Source: Deltaproteobacteria bacterium
GTDB lineage: Bacteria; Myxococcota_A; JAADFL01
Length of the DNA stretch: 64,000 nt
Direction: 5' to 3'
Assembly: GCA_013152945.1 (NCBI GenBank)
Contig: JAADFL010000187.1
Coordinates: forward strand, 15,337-79,336
Shown here: positions 54,656 to 64,000 of the stretch, one piece after another
Position numbering within the stretch: the first letter of the stretch is position 1
How the letters are laid out: every line of letters begins with the position of its first letter
Position numbers and translations under genes: made by a program
The notes under the pieces: generated by a model
What the model was told of the DNA's origin: nothing
The model's database searches: none
Seen by the model: only the letters and a program-made list of their open reading frames with translations

Positions 54656-56068
54656 ATGAGCATGACTTCAGGATTGATAGTGGCAATGCTTATGCAGTTT
54701 ACCGCAAAAGCGCCCACCACGTACGCCTTGACTTCGATGCATGAAATAGATGTTCCAAAAGGCGCCGTGTTTCCGGCCTTGTCCATGGATGGTTCCATAC
54801 TGGTATATGCAGCTCCGGATGACAAGGGCTGGAGCTTGTACAAATATAGTATATCCGGGAAATCAAGTGTCTTGTTGAAGAAAGGTCTGAAGGCCGACAA
54901 AGACACGATGGCCAACTCGTTGTTGGTGGAGCCCATCTCCGGGGATAATAGAGGCCTGGTCTACCTGACCTACTCGGACTCGAATAATAACGGCAAGAGG
55001 GACCGGGATGAAAAACTGGTGGTTCAGGCCCTGGATTTGAAGACCGGCAAGGTCCAACGGCTTTCTTCACCCGGTCGAACAGGCATGAATCCGGCGTGGC
55101 TGCCTCGTCGTAATACATTATGCTATACCGAATCCGGGGATCCCGGTCATGATCCGGTTCTCGTCGTTTGCAGGGATGGATTGCAGGGACCGCCCAGGAT
55201 CATCACAAGGTTCGAACATTCTTTTGTATACTGGCTGATTCCCTCTCCTGATGGTAGGCGCCTGGCCTTGAGAGAATTAAGGGCGGGTGATTCAAGGCCG
55301 AGGTTGGTTGTGATCGAGGTTTCAAGTGGAAGGAAGATCTTGAACGTTCAGGGCAACAACCCGGCTTCGGGCATGGTTCCTCCGCGTTGGAGCAATGACG
55401 GGAAGAAACTGTTTTTCGTCGACATCAAGGAAAAGGCAAAACCCGATGTGTTTGCAGTTTTACTTGAAAGTAAGGATAAAAAACCTCGTTCCCTTGGCGC
55501 CGGCGGTTGTATCAGCTTTCTTGTCGGCCCTTTCGGCAATACACTGTTGCTGGCGACGCCCAGGAGAAAACTGCCCAGCCTCGACCGCACAGTGGATGTT
55601 ATGTCTTTCGACGTTGATACGGGTAAATTGTGGAGAATCGGGAAGGATGAGGGCTTGACGAGTATAACGGGTAAACTCGCGGCCGGCTCGACCGAAGACG
55701 GCAAGATCATTCTGGCCAGGCTACAGGAAAGGGGAGTGCCCGAAAGGAATGATCCGGCCATAGATGAAATCCTGGCCGGCAATATCATATGGAAGACCAG
55801 GGTGAATATTCATGACGCCGAGGCTCCATTTGCCGTGTACAAGGTGGATCACCATCAATATCCTGTCGGCCCTGATCCGGCAAAGACGGTGATGAAAGCC
55901 CTGGGGTTGAATGAGCTTAAACAAGACCCATTGGGCAGACCTTTCGATATCCAGGTCTTGGAAGGCGGGCAGAGACTGATACTGAAAAGTAAAACTTATA
56001 AGGGCTGGTATGTAGTCTATGATTCCAAGACCAGGAAGACAGAGGTCCATGGAGGATGGGCAAAATAA
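54656..56068 (+). CDS. TolB-like beta-propeller with pseudopilin-like C-terminus
   Basis: 470 residues. A hydrophobic N-terminus (MSMTSGLIVAMLMQFTA) may be a signal sequence. Repeated blades follow (SMDGSILVYAAPDDKGWSLYKYS; PRWSNDGKKLFFVDI; LIPSPDGRRLALRELR), with a DSNNNGKRDRDE calcium-loop-like insertion. The last ~90 residues differ: APFAVYKVDHHQYPVGPD, LKQDPLGRPFDIQV and GWYVVYDSKTRK resemble the globular part of GspG/PilE-type pseudopilins, without their N-terminal helix. Such a combination is not one I recognise. The gene precedes xseA by about 50 bases. Role unknown, probably secreted. Confidence 0.65.
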   Translation: MSMTSGLIVAMLMQFTAKAPTTYALTSMHEIDVPKGAVFPALSMDGSILVYAAPDDKGWSLYKYSISGKSSVLLKKGLKADKDTMANSLLVEPISGDNRGLVYLTYSDSNNNGKRDRDEKLVVQALDLKTGKVQRLSSPGRTGMNPAWLPRRNTLCYTESGDPGHDPVLVVCRDGLQGPPRIITRFEHSFVYWLIPSPDGRRLALRELRAGDSRPRLVVIEVSSGRKILNVQGNNPASGMVPPRWSNDGKKLFFVDIKEKAKPDVFAVLLESKDKKPRSLGAGGCISFLVGPFGNTLLLATPRRKLPSLDRTVDVMSFDVDTGKLWRIGKDEGLTSITGKLAAGSTEDGKIILARLQERGVPERNDPAIDEILAGNIIWKTRVNIHDAEAPFAVYKVDHHQYPVGPDPAKTVMKALGLNELKQDPLGRPFDIQVLEGGQRLILKSKTYKGWYVVYDSKTRKTEVHGGWAK

Positions 56069-56117
56069 CCTTCTGAGGTTTGAAACTCTCCGAGTTGCCT
56101 CATTACCGGAGTAAGGC

Positions 56118-57476
56118 TTGGTACACAGCGGGAACAATGAAGGAATTAGATCATCCAGGCTCACCGTGTCCGGGTTGACCGCAAAACTCAAGGACTTGCT
56201 GGAAACCGAATTCGGGGATGTCGAGGTCGAAGGCGAGATTTCCAACTTCACTGCACACAGGTCCGGTCATTGGTACTTCACCCTCAAGGACAAAGGGGCC
56301 GAACTCCAGGCGGTGATGTTCAAGTACAGCAACAAGCGTGCAGTCATGCCGTCCGAAGGGGACCGGGTAGTGGTCTTTGGCAGGCTTGTTATCTATGCGC
56401 CGAGGGGACGTTACCAAATTGTATGCGACAAGATAGAGCAAGCGGGTGCAGGCGATTTATGGAAAAAATACCAGGAATTGAAAAAAAAGTTGGAGGAAGA
56501 AGGACTTTTCGAACAGGATAGGAAGAGACCCTTGCCGCGGATTCCCGAGACAATAGCCTTGGTTACCAGCAAAGATGCGGCTGCGTTGCAGGATATGTTA
56601 AGGGTGTTGCACGAGAAAAAACCGTCTGTAAGGATTATTTTGAGACCCGCAGCGGTGCAGGGCCTTGGTGCAGGATCTGATATTGCTCAAGGTATAGTCG
56701 AGTTGAATGCCGTGGAAGGCGTCGAGGTCATCGTGGTTGGGAGGGGAGGAGGTTCCATCGAGGACCTCTGGGCGTTCAACGAGGAAGTCGTGGCCCGGGC
56801 AATTGCAGCCAGCAGGGTCCCCGTGGTTTCAGCAGTAGGACATGAGAGCGATGTCATGATAAGTGATCTGGTTGCGGACTTAAGAGCCCCCACTCCGACC
56901 GCAGCCATGGAATGGATCCTGCCCGATAAGGAAGATATCTCGGACCAAATGGAAGAATCCGCCGTGAGGATGAAAACCGTATTGGAAGAAAGGATCTCAT
57001 CTCTGCGCAAGGATTTATCCATGGCGGGTTACAGGCTGAAGGATCCAAAGACAAGGCTTGCGGAAAACAGGCTGATACTGGACGGTCTATTTCGAAGGCT
57101 TGAAAAGGGATGTGCGGCGGATATCAGGACCGGGTCGCAGACCTTTATCGCATTAAAGGACAGGCTATTGGCTGTGTCTCCGGCCAATGAGCTTTCTATC
57201 GCCAGGGGAAAATTGGAAACCAAGCGCCAAATTTTGATGTCATTAGGCCCCGGATTGGTAGAAAAAGCGAGGCAAAAGTATATGGCGCTGAACGGGAGAT
57301 TGGCTGTCTTGAGCCCGATCTCGGTTCTTGAAAGAGGTTATGCGATTGTCTTCGACAAAGCAGGAAAAATAGTAAAAGAGGCATCTGAACTGGAGCCGGA
57401 TCAGCCTATTCATATCATGGTTCACAGGGGCGCCCTCAGGGCCAGGGTCGAATCCGTCGAAGCCGAGGGTTCATGA
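56118..57476 (+). CDS. xseA: Exodeoxyribonuclease VII large subunit
   Basis: 452 residues from a TTG at 56118 with GGAG six bases upstream; no ATG start fits the family N-terminus. It has the OB-fold (VEGEISNFTAHRSGHWYFTLKD), then the catalytic region with VVGRGGGSIEDLWAFNEEVVARAIAASRVPVVSAVGHE, and a helical C-terminal half. The enzyme degrades single-stranded DNA together with XseB; no xseB is seen in the window. The end overlaps the radical SAM start (ATGA). Confidence 0.93.
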   Translation: MVHSGNNEGIRSSRLTVSGLTAKLKDLLETEFGDVEVEGEISNFTAHRSGHWYFTLKDKGAELQAVMFKYSNKRAVMPSEGDRVVVFGRLVIYAPRGRYQIVCDKIEQAGAGDLWKKYQELKKKLEEEGLFEQDRKRPLPRIPETIALVTSKDAAALQDMLRVLHEKKPSVRIILRPAAVQGLGAGSDIAQGIVELNAVEGVEVIVVGRGGGSIEDLWAFNEEVVARAIAASRVPVVSAVGHESDVMISDLVADLRAPTPTAAMEWILPDKEDISDQMEESAVRMKTVLEERISSLRKDLSMAGYRLKDPKTRLAENRLILDGLFRRLEKGCAADIRTGSQTFIALKDRLLAVSPANELSIARGKLETKRQILMSLGPGLVEKARQKYMALNGRLAVLSPISVLERGYAIVFDKAGKIVKEASELEPDQPIHIMVHRGALRARVESVEAEGS

Positions 57477-58459
57477 ATAACGCCGAAAGAAACTTTATGA
57501 CCGCTGTAAAGGCGGGCATATCCAGGTTGGGCCTGACAAGGATTCCATTGGCCGTGAGTTTCGAGATTACTACGAGATGCACCAGAAAATGCCTCTATTG
57601 CGAAAGTTGGAAACTAAAAAGGGATGAATTAAATACACACGACATTCTGGGCATCCTGGACGACCTTGCAGATAATAACACTGAATATCTTTCAATCACC
57701 GGCGGAGAGCCGCTGCTTAGGGCCGATTTGCCGGATATTGTGAAGCGAGCCAAAAGTCTTGGAATGAAGGTGGGATTGAACACCAATGGTGACCTGCTGC
57801 CTGAACGGATAGAAGATCTGGAAGGCGTGGATAAACTTGTTCTTTCCCTGGATGGACCGAAGCATATTCAAGACAGGCTGCGCGGCAAGGGCTCCTTCGA
57901 TAGTACTATGGCGGCCATACGTCTGGGACAATCCCATGGCATTTTTATAGGGGCTACCGCGGTTCTAACAAACAAGAATCTTGGCTCGGTAAAAGATATA
58001 TTGAATCTGGGCCGGGATATGGGCATCAAGGTGAGGTTTCAACCCGCGTACACACACAGATTGAGGGCAACGGATGAAAATCCGGCTGCCCCTGGTAGAA
58101 AAGATTACCAGGATGCCATGAGGTTCCTCATTAAGGAGAAGATCTCCGGGAACCAGGTAATTGGAAACTCTGTTTCCGTATTGAAATACCTTGCCGGATA
58201 CCCAGGACCCATGAATATCCAATGCGCCGGGGGAAGCTGGTTCATGAGAATCAGGGCTGACGGAAAGGTCGGGATCTGTGGAATAGGCAAAGACAGGCCT
58301 GTTCCTGGAATCGATATCAGAGACGGCGTCAAGAGAGCGATGAGCAGGTTGGCGCCTCCGGATTGCAGCGCCTGCTGGTGTTCACAACGGACAGAGATCA
58401 ACCTTGCCTGGAGCGGCCACGTGGATGCAATGGCAGGACTCTTGAAATACGTTTTTTAA
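57473..58459 (+). CDS. Radical SAM protein with SPASM/twitch-like C-terminus
   Basis: 328 residues. The radical SAM site is TTRCTRKCLYCESW (Cys36, 40, 43), followed by YLSITGGEPLLRADL and LNTNGDLL, then KLVLSLDGPK. The C-terminal part has more Cys (IQCAGGSWFMRIRADGKVGIC, then DCSACWCSQ), a short SPASM/twitch-like cluster site. Proteins of this type modify peptides or cofactors. The start overlaps xseA (ATGA), so the two are coupled. Convergent with the YfhO-type gene; the coding ends overlap by about 60 bases. Confidence 0.85.
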   Translation: MNNAERNFMTAVKAGISRLGLTRIPLAVSFEITTRCTRKCLYCESWKLKRDELNTHDILGILDDLADNNTEYLSITGGEPLLRADLPDIVKRAKSLGMKVGLNTNGDLLPERIEDLEGVDKLVLSLDGPKHIQDRLRGKGSFDSTMAAIRLGQSHGIFIGATAVLTNKNLGSVKDILNLGRDMGIKVRFQPAYTHRLRATDENPAAPGRKDYQDAMRFLIKEKISGNQVIGNSVSVLKYLAGYPGPMNIQCAGGSWFMRIRADGKVGICGIGKDRPVPGIDIRDGVKRAMSRLAPPDCSACWCSQRTEINLAWSGHVDAMAGLLKYVF

Positions 58460-60770
58460 AGACAAGTAGTATCAAGAATGCCAGGACTGCCATTGATATT
58501 AATGCACCAAGGTAGAACGAAGCCGGTTCAAATGCTATTTTCAGGACAAAGTGTCCCGCAGGAACAGGAACTGCCATGAAGCAACCGTTCGCCTTTATAA
58601 CAGGCACCTGGATGCCATCCAGGTACGCCTTCCATCCAGGATGCCACGTCTCGGAAATTACAGCCAGAGAGGGTCTGCTCGTCTCGATGCTGTATTCCAT
58701 GACAGTGGGTTTCCTGTTAAGCGGTTCTATGCGGCCTTTGGGGCTCTCTTTGTTCCCCTTCAATGTGAATGCCGCCGCCGTTGAATCCGGGTCGTCATCC
58801 AGTAGGAGCACTTCGTTCGAGGTGTCGAGCGCCGGGTCGCTCAATGCATAATAGAGCCATCTTCTCCCAATCAACTTGGCTCGACCGAACAACCTTGCTT
58901 TTAGAACGACATGCCTGTTGATCCAGAGCCTTGCGGTTCCATCCTGGACGGCGGGTTCGAAAACGCCGCCGGTTATCTTCCTTTGTTTGTCCAGGACAAT
59001 GTATCTTACGCCTGCAAGGTCAAGGATTCTCTTGTTTCTGTCTCCGCCCGGTCCGCCTATTTTAATTTCCCTGGATTTCAGTCTGTATCGATCATCCGGT
59101 GCTTTGGCTGACGCCGCGACATCATCGGCTGTCAGGGACATGCCGTCGAGCATGTGTGAAAGCATGGATTCACATTCCGGTATCAGCTTGGATTCCAGGT
59201 TTGCCGCTTCGAACCGTCTGACCAATGATTCGTTCGGCCTAATTGCCCATTCGCAAAAAGGTGTCGAAGTCTGCTGAAGCAGGACTCTGCCTCTCTTGCC
59301 GTCTCGATCTATTGCCTTGGCGATCTTGCCGCCTGCAAAAAAGTTTTCAAGAGAGAAATGGCGATCGGCAGGCTCTGATGCAACGAAAGAATAAACCATC
59401 AACTCCAGGGCAACAAGGCCTGCCAACAGTCGCCTGGCTTTTAAAAAACTCGATCTTTGGCCCCCTCCTTTTATCCGGTAAGCCGATATTAAGATCATTG
59501 CGACGGAAAAACCAATGGCCCATGCCGTGTCGGGCATGTCGAAGAATCCCCTGACAAAGTTGATCGCGAAAAGGAAGGCTGCTGTCGAGATGAGTATCGG
59601 TAAAAAAACATGTCGCAGTAAATCTCCCGATCTTTGCGAGAAGTAGGAATCGAGTTCGTCCAGGCCGGCGGCAGCCGCCATGGATGCGCCGAATGTGACG
59701 GTTATACCAAATGGAAAGGTGTAGCTGATGGTGTTGAGCACCGGAATTTTGGCGATAACGAATTCCCATACTCCCGTGCTTGGTGATGTTATTAAAAGGT
59801 AGCCGAGCAACATGGAGATAATGCCTGTAACTGTCGGAATATTTCTTTTTCGACTAACGGCGGTGACTATTATTGCAATTGGAATCAGCCCAATGAATTC
59901 CGTTCCCCTTTTCCCTGGCTCGTAAAGCGGGACCAGGTAGGAAAGGATTCGCCAGGGCTCATAGATGTGTAAGAACCCAAGCCGTAGTTGCCGGCCCGAA
60001 AATGCCGGATTATTCAGGTATTCAAGGGCCATGGGTAGGACATAGATCGCAGACAGGGCCAGGGCGAAAATAAAAGCCGCGATGACCTGTGCGGTTGCTC
60101 TGGACAGGTTTCTGACAAAGCCTTTTCCCTGCAATGAAGCGGAAATCAGGAAAACAAGGCTGCAAGTAAGAAAAACAACGATGTTGTTGACGGTGTGGCC
60201 GCCCAGAAGGGCCAGGCCCAGGGGAATACCGGCCAAGGCGGATTTCAAAATATCTGTTCCACCGGCATCAAGTAGAACGAGGCTCCATGGAAGGTAGGAA
60301 AAGGATATCAGGTCCGGAAGATATCCCTGGTTAACCATCATCTGTACATGAGCGGACATGCCGATTATTACCGAACCTGCGAAAGCGGAGGATGGGCTTA
60401 TACCCTTTCGGACCAATAGAACGTACATGCCGAGAGCAAGCCAAAGAATATGAATGAAGAATCCTGCATTAACAGCAGGTCCTGGTTTGAAAAAGTAAAA
60501 CAGCGGGAACAATGGATAGAATGGCCCCATGAAGGGATTGTTCGCCCATAGGGGAGCGCCCATGTCCGAGTATGGATTCCAGATTGGATTTTGGCCCTGG
60601 TCCAGATGGGTAACCACCATTTGGGAAAGGGGGATGGAGTACTCGGTTACATCATCGAGACAGTTGAAATCCACCCTGGTAAGCAACCGGGAATATCCAA
60701 CAGCCAGTATAATGAACAGCAGGCTTACCACATATAAATGGACCCTGTGCTTATCAAACACGCTAATCAT
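58398..60770 (-). CDS. YfhO-family membrane protein (copy 1)
   Basis: 790 residues from the ATG at 60770, which overlaps the stop of the upstream paralogue (ATGA). It is a polytopic GT-C-like protein with FNCLDDVTEYSIPLSQMVV and NPIWNPYSDMGAPLWANNPFMGPFYP near the N-terminus, and the YfhO end ETWHPGWKAYLDGIQVPVIKANGCFMAVPVPAGHFVLKI. Members add sugars to lipoteichoic acids or other surface polymers or are of unknown role. Its 3' end overlaps the converging radical SAM gene. Confidence 0.85.
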   Translation of the reverse strand: MISVFDKHRVHLYVVSLLFIILAVGYSRLLTRVDFNCLDDVTEYSIPLSQMVVTHLDQGQNPIWNPYSDMGAPLWANNPFMGPFYPLFPLFYFFKPGPAVNAGFFIHILWLALGMYVLLVRKGISPSSAFAGSVIIGMSAHVQMMVNQGYLPDLISFSYLPWSLVLLDAGGTDILKSALAGIPLGLALLGGHTVNNIVVFLTCSLVFLISASLQGKGFVRNLSRATAQVIAAFIFALALSAIYVLPMALEYLNNPAFSGRQLRLGFLHIYEPWRILSYLVPLYEPGKRGTEFIGLIPIAIIVTAVSRKRNIPTVTGIISMLLGYLLITSPSTGVWEFVIAKIPVLNTISYTFPFGITVTFGASMAAAAGLDELDSYFSQRSGDLLRHVFLPILISTAAFLFAINFVRGFFDMPDTAWAIGFSVAMILISAYRIKGGGQRSSFLKARRLLAGLVALELMVYSFVASEPADRHFSLENFFAGGKIAKAIDRDGKRGRVLLQQTSTPFCEWAIRPNESLVRRFEAANLESKLIPECESMLSHMLDGMSLTADDVAASAKAPDDRYRLKSREIKIGGPGGDRNKRILDLAGVRYIVLDKQRKITGGVFEPAVQDGTARLWINRHVVLKARLFGRAKLIGRRWLYYALSDPALDTSNEVLLLDDDPDSTAAAFTLKGNKESPKGRIEPLNRKPTVMEYSIETSRPSLAVISETWHPGWKAYLDGIQVPVIKANGCFMAVPVPAGHFVLKIAFEPASFYLGALISMAVLAFLILLVFKKRISRVLPLHPRGRSRQG

Positions 60771-63172
60771 CTTGGAAATGCCTTTCGAAATGTGAAAGCC
60801 ATTAAGGCCAGGACAAGCAACCAAGTGATGCTTACAATGGCACCCAGTTCAAAGGGAAATGAGCTGAACTCCATTAATACTTTGTGGTTGCCCTTGGGAA
60901 CGTATACTGCCTGCAAAAAGCCGTATGCCTTTAGCAATGGAACTTGTTCACCATCGATCAAGGCATGCCATCCGGGATGGTAAATCCTTGATAATACCAG
61001 GTAGCCTGCAGCCGGCATCTCAAGATACAGGAGACTGCGACCGTTGCCTGACTCCTTGATGGCAAGATGAGCTTCATGGACTTTTTTAGCCAACTCCGGT
61101 ATTTTTTTTGTCCTGCATGCCGCACCCTCTATTACCACGGTATTTGAAATATCCAGGTTTTCCCCCAAGGTGCTGTCAAGTGCAGAACCTTGTTGCAGCG
61201 ACCTGCAATAGAAAGTGATTCTAAATTGAGCCAAGGAATTTTTTCTGACCCAAAGCGATGCATTGTTGTCATGGGCTACTAATTTCACTCCCTTTCCTTC
61301 CACTTTCCGATCCTTGTCAAGTAGCAGGTACCTTACGGATGTCAGGTTCAATATCTTGTCGTTTATACTGCCCTGCTCAAGATGAACCGGCCCTTTCTTA
61401 AGATTTTCGGGATCAGGTCCTCCTTGAGCCGCCGTGAAAATATCATCCCTCAACAAGCTCAAGCCGGCGAGTTTTTTCGAGACTTCGTATAGTTCTGTGC
61501 GTACCAATTTTACTTCGCTATTGGCCACAGGAATATTTCTCAACATGGATTCGTTTCTTCTCCATGCCCAATCTTTTTCCGGAGTTCTCACCTGGAACAC
61601 CAATAATCTACCCCCTATGTGGTAATGGCCCCTTCCTGTGATATTGCCCGGTTTTCCAGCTTCATCAAGTATCGCAGCCTGGATCCATCCTCCCTTATAA
61701 TAGTTGCCTATGGAAAAACGTCTCGAAGCCGGCTCTGTAGCCATTATCGAAAATACAAGCGTTTCCAGGATGATTGTACCCAGAAGCCATCGAGTTATGG
61801 ACTCGGATTTTCCGGATGCGATACCGAGCATGGAAAGTGCGGCGAGCCCGGTAAAAGAAAAAATCCAGGCAATGTTCCTGAATATGGTTGCAGAACCGGA
61901 AATGTTTGACGAACCGGTCAGGACGGCCAAGGCAGAGAGCAAGCTGAAGATTACGGCGGTGACAACGGTTCTGAAAAACAAACTGTGACTGCGTGACAAT
62001 TCGCTCTGCCTTGCCATTAAGAGCACATGATCTATTGATGTGGCTCCTGCCACGGTAAATCCGAATACTATTCCCAACCTGAATATGTAAGGGTATCTGA
62101 ATATCGAAGAGACATAGGGTAATCGAAGAAAAAGGGTTTGAAGGCCTGATGCCGGACTTGTTGCGACTATTGCAGAAATTGTGGATGTAATTATTCCCGC
62201 CCACCATATCTTCTTGTTTTCGCGACTGATTGAAACTACCAGCAGCAAGATCATCACAATGCCCATGAAAGGAGCCTCTAATTTTCCGGGCGCATCGAAT
62301 GGGGCGAAATAGGATAACAGGGTGGTAATTTTCGAGTAAGCCGCTTGCACCGGCCCCCTCTTGTCGATCGCATTATAATAGAGTTCGGCCGAGACGGGAA
62401 AGGTCCAGACAGCAGCGGCAAGAAAGCCGGAAATACAGGACAAGAGGAACATGAACAGCCTGTATGATCTTTTGATTTTCCCGCCGGGGAAGGCCATCAA
62501 GAAAACAAAAGCAACAAAAAATGTCATTGCTGTTCTTACAGTGTTGCCCCCAAGAATAGCCAGACAGACAGGTATTCCGGCAAGCAAGCTGAAAACGATT
62601 GGGCGGGAGGCCGACATTCCAATTATCAAAATCAGTACAATCCATGGCAGATAGGACGATGATATGAAATTGGAAAGATATCCCTGATTTCCCATGGCGA
62701 TGAAGTAACTCGTTCCACTGAAAACCATTGCAGCAGCAGCGGCAGCAGCATCGGACAGACCGAGCCTCTTGACCAACAAGAACATTCCAAGACAGGCCAA
62801 GAGGGCATGGAATAAGTAGCCAAGGTTTAGAGCTATGCATGGTTTTAAGAACCAGAAAAGGGCAAAGCCCGGATAGAATGGCCCCATGAATGGAGTGGAA
62901 CAAAAGATTGGTGTCCCCATATCCGTATACGGGTTCCATAAAGGGGTCTGTCCCGATTCTATCGAGTTCAGAACGAAACCAGCGTAAGGAACGTGGTACT
63001 CGAGATCGTCATCACCGTATTTATAATCACATCGGGTCCAAAACCTATGGTGCACCAGGAACACGCTGCATGCGGCCAGCATAAAGAAAACGATACTTCG
63101 CCTGATGGATCGGTGATCTAAAACCAATTCAGACTTCTTTCCTCCACGATCAGGAAAGTAACTTCCATTCAC
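60767..63172 (-). CDS. YfhO-family membrane protein (copy 2)
   Basis: 801 residues; a paralogue of the gene downstream, with the same key segments: YKYGDDDLEYHVPYAGFV, TPLWNPYTDMGTPIFCSTPFMGPFYPGFALFWF and the end RIYHPGWHALIDGEQVPLLKAYGFLQAVYVPKGNHKVLM. About twelve transmembrane helices in the first two thirds, and a soluble C-terminal part (about 500-750). The last helix is followed by RKAFPR and the stop that overlaps the next start. The tandem pair suggests related acceptor or donor sugars. Confidence 0.85.
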   Translation of the reverse strand: MNGSYFPDRGGKKSELVLDHRSIRRSIVFFMLAACSVFLVHHRFWTRCDYKYGDDDLEYHVPYAGFVLNSIESGQTPLWNPYTDMGTPIFCSTPFMGPFYPGFALFWFLKPCIALNLGYLFHALLACLGMFLLVKRLGLSDAAAAAAAMVFSGTSYFIAMGNQGYLSNFISSSYLPWIVLILIIGMSASRPIVFSLLAGIPVCLAILGGNTVRTAMTFFVAFVFLMAFPGGKIKRSYRLFMFLLSCISGFLAAAVWTFPVSAELYYNAIDKRGPVQAAYSKITTLLSYFAPFDAPGKLEAPFMGIVMILLLVVSISRENKKIWWAGIITSTISAIVATSPASGLQTLFLRLPYVSSIFRYPYIFRLGIVFGFTVAGATSIDHVLLMARQSELSRSHSLFFRTVVTAVIFSLLSALAVLTGSSNISGSATIFRNIAWIFSFTGLAALSMLGIASGKSESITRWLLGTIILETLVFSIMATEPASRRFSIGNYYKGGWIQAAILDEAGKPGNITGRGHYHIGGRLLVFQVRTPEKDWAWRRNESMLRNIPVANSEVKLVRTELYEVSKKLAGLSLLRDDIFTAAQGGPDPENLKKGPVHLEQGSINDKILNLTSVRYLLLDKDRKVEGKGVKLVAHDNNASLWVRKNSLAQFRITFYCRSLQQGSALDSTLGENLDISNTVVIEGAACRTKKIPELAKKVHEAHLAIKESGNGRSLLYLEMPAAGYLVLSRIYHPGWHALIDGEQVPLLKAYGFLQAVYVPKGNHKVLMEFSSFPFELGAIVSITWLLVLALMAFTFRKAFPR

Positions 63173-63448
63173 CCTGGGCTCAACCCGTGTGTATCATCTT
63201 TAATAAATTTGATAAACAAATTCATGGTGAAACATGGATGATTGGATGCAGTTTTGATTTTTTTCGTCCGGGTTGTCGCAGTAAATGGAGGCTTGGATGA
63301 GGTTCACGTACCGAAGCGGTTTTCACCCCGTGATGGCCTGAAAAACGTCTATTGATTCATTGTCGTACGGTAGATTAGCGGGAAAAACTCTGTTGTCTTA
63401 ACAAAGTGCTTCAGTGTTCCGGTAACAAAGTAATAAAGCCCGTATTGT

Positions 63449-63754
63449 TTACTTTTTCTTGGGAGGAACGATAGCATCCTTGCAAACCTTGGAAAGACGC
63501 ATCTTGACGACCGTCTTGGCTGGAATGCGGATCTTTTCGCCTGTTGCCGGGTTCATTCCCATACGAGCCTTCCTCTTGGCTTTTACGAGTTTACCAATGC
63601 CGGGAATCGTGAATGAACCGACCTTCTTGGTCTCCTTGACTGCAAGGTTGGTAAAGGTTTCCAGGAATTGGTTTACTTGCTTTTTCGGTAGATCGAGTTG
63701 TTCGGACAAGGTCTTTACGATCTGGGTTTTGGTCATCGGTTTCTTTTCTGCCAT
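63449..63754 (-). CDS. HU-family DNA-binding protein
   Basis: 101 residues from the ATG at 63754, with GGAGGAGGAA just upstream; an earlier in-frame start covers this site. The sequence KTQIVKTLSEQLDLPKKQVNQFLETF and GSFTIPGIGKLVKAKRKARMGMNPATGEKI matches the HU/IHF fold, including the beta-arm GMNPATGEKI and the C-terminal KVCKDAI. It bends and compacts DNA. The N- and C-terminal Lys runs (AEKKPM, PPKKK) are longer than in E. coli HU. No operon partner is visible. Confidence 0.92.
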   Translation of the reverse strand: MAEKKPMTKTQIVKTLSEQLDLPKKQVNQFLETFTNLAVKETKKVGSFTIPGIGKLVKAKRKARMGMNPATGEKIRIPAKTVVKMRLSKVCKDAIVPPKKK

Positions 63755-64000
63755 TTCTTCCTCCTCCTTACAGGACCATTTGAAAAACAATAATACCTAT
63801 TCAGTACGTGCACCCGGCTTAAAGGTCAAGAAAAAAACAATACGTGTGATCACACACATGCCCCCACCCAAGTTGATTTTTCATGTTTCGCTTTTTAAGG
63901 GTCGAATTAAGGCATGGCATGCAAGTAATAACCTGCAAAGGGGCTTATATTGTTAATTTGGATGACAGGTTTAACCCACCTTGGATGGCAAACAACACAT

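Overview
The window looks like a chromosomal segment of an anaerobic or microaerophilic bacterium of the former Deltaproteobacteria, most likely near Myxococcota/Bradymonadota. The lineage evidence is indirect: a large Cys-rich lipoprotein with long Asp-Thr repeats and many Cys-x-x-Asp-x-Asp-Cys-Pro motifs, a second Cys-rich surface protein with a MYXO-CTERM-like tail, and a NAD-linked iron-sulfur operon of strictly anaerobic type behind a sigma-54 promoter. No rRNA, tRNA, CRISPR array, prophage or intact insertion sequence was seen.

Layout. 1-13.1 kb: end of an M15 peptidase, an NlpC/P60 hydrolase fused to a probable outer-membrane barrel, a membrane-anchored protein with an alpha/alpha-barrel-like half, two small helical or HEAT proteins, an O-antigen-ligase/TPR protein, a 38-residue very basic protein, nadD, a Cys-rich surface protein and a ClpA/ClpC-type unfoldase. 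13.1-13.7 kb: a non-coding stretch with a short tandem repeat and a textbook -24/-12 promoter. 13.7-22.6 kb: a ten-gene operon of NuoE/HydC, a [2Fe-2S] protein, NuoF/HydB, an HydS-like H-cluster protein, two DRTGG proteins, a PHP protein and an ATP-binding protein. In place of a catalytic HydA it starts with two Fe-S or Cys-motif proteins fused to glycine-cleavage-H-like domains.

22.6-34.2 kb: a decayed beta-propeller gene, cardiolipin synthase, an orphan adenine methyltransferase, a UDP-galactopyranose-mutase-like flavoprotein, an AsnC-type ligand domain, a dispersed palindromic repeat, a copper module (SHOCT protein, DUF302 remnant, CopA-type ATPase) and an M3 peptidase. 34.3-47.4 kb: repair and housekeeping genes (nth, a PolX whose polymerase site is lost, a B12-binding radical SAM protein, the Asp-Thr/Cys-rich lipoprotein with a frameshift, folK, a DapL-like aminotransferase, rarA, nadK, recN, an M23 endopeptidase). 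47.9-64 kb: an enlarged secA, an ArnT-like glycosyltransferase, a second endonuclease III relative, a propeller/pseudopilin-like fusion, xseA, a radical SAM/SPASM protein, two YfhO-type membrane proteins and an HU protein.

The part most likely to be a poorly described system is 13.63-22.6 kb. It keeps the diaphorase and sensory/accessory parts of a bifurcating [FeFe]-hydrogenase locus. The hydrogen-evolving subunit appears to be replaced by a NuoG-like Fe-S protein and a partner that share a precisely spaced four-Cys motif, C-x12-C-x5-C-x2-C (three copies), and H-protein-like domains without lysine at the usual lipoylation position.
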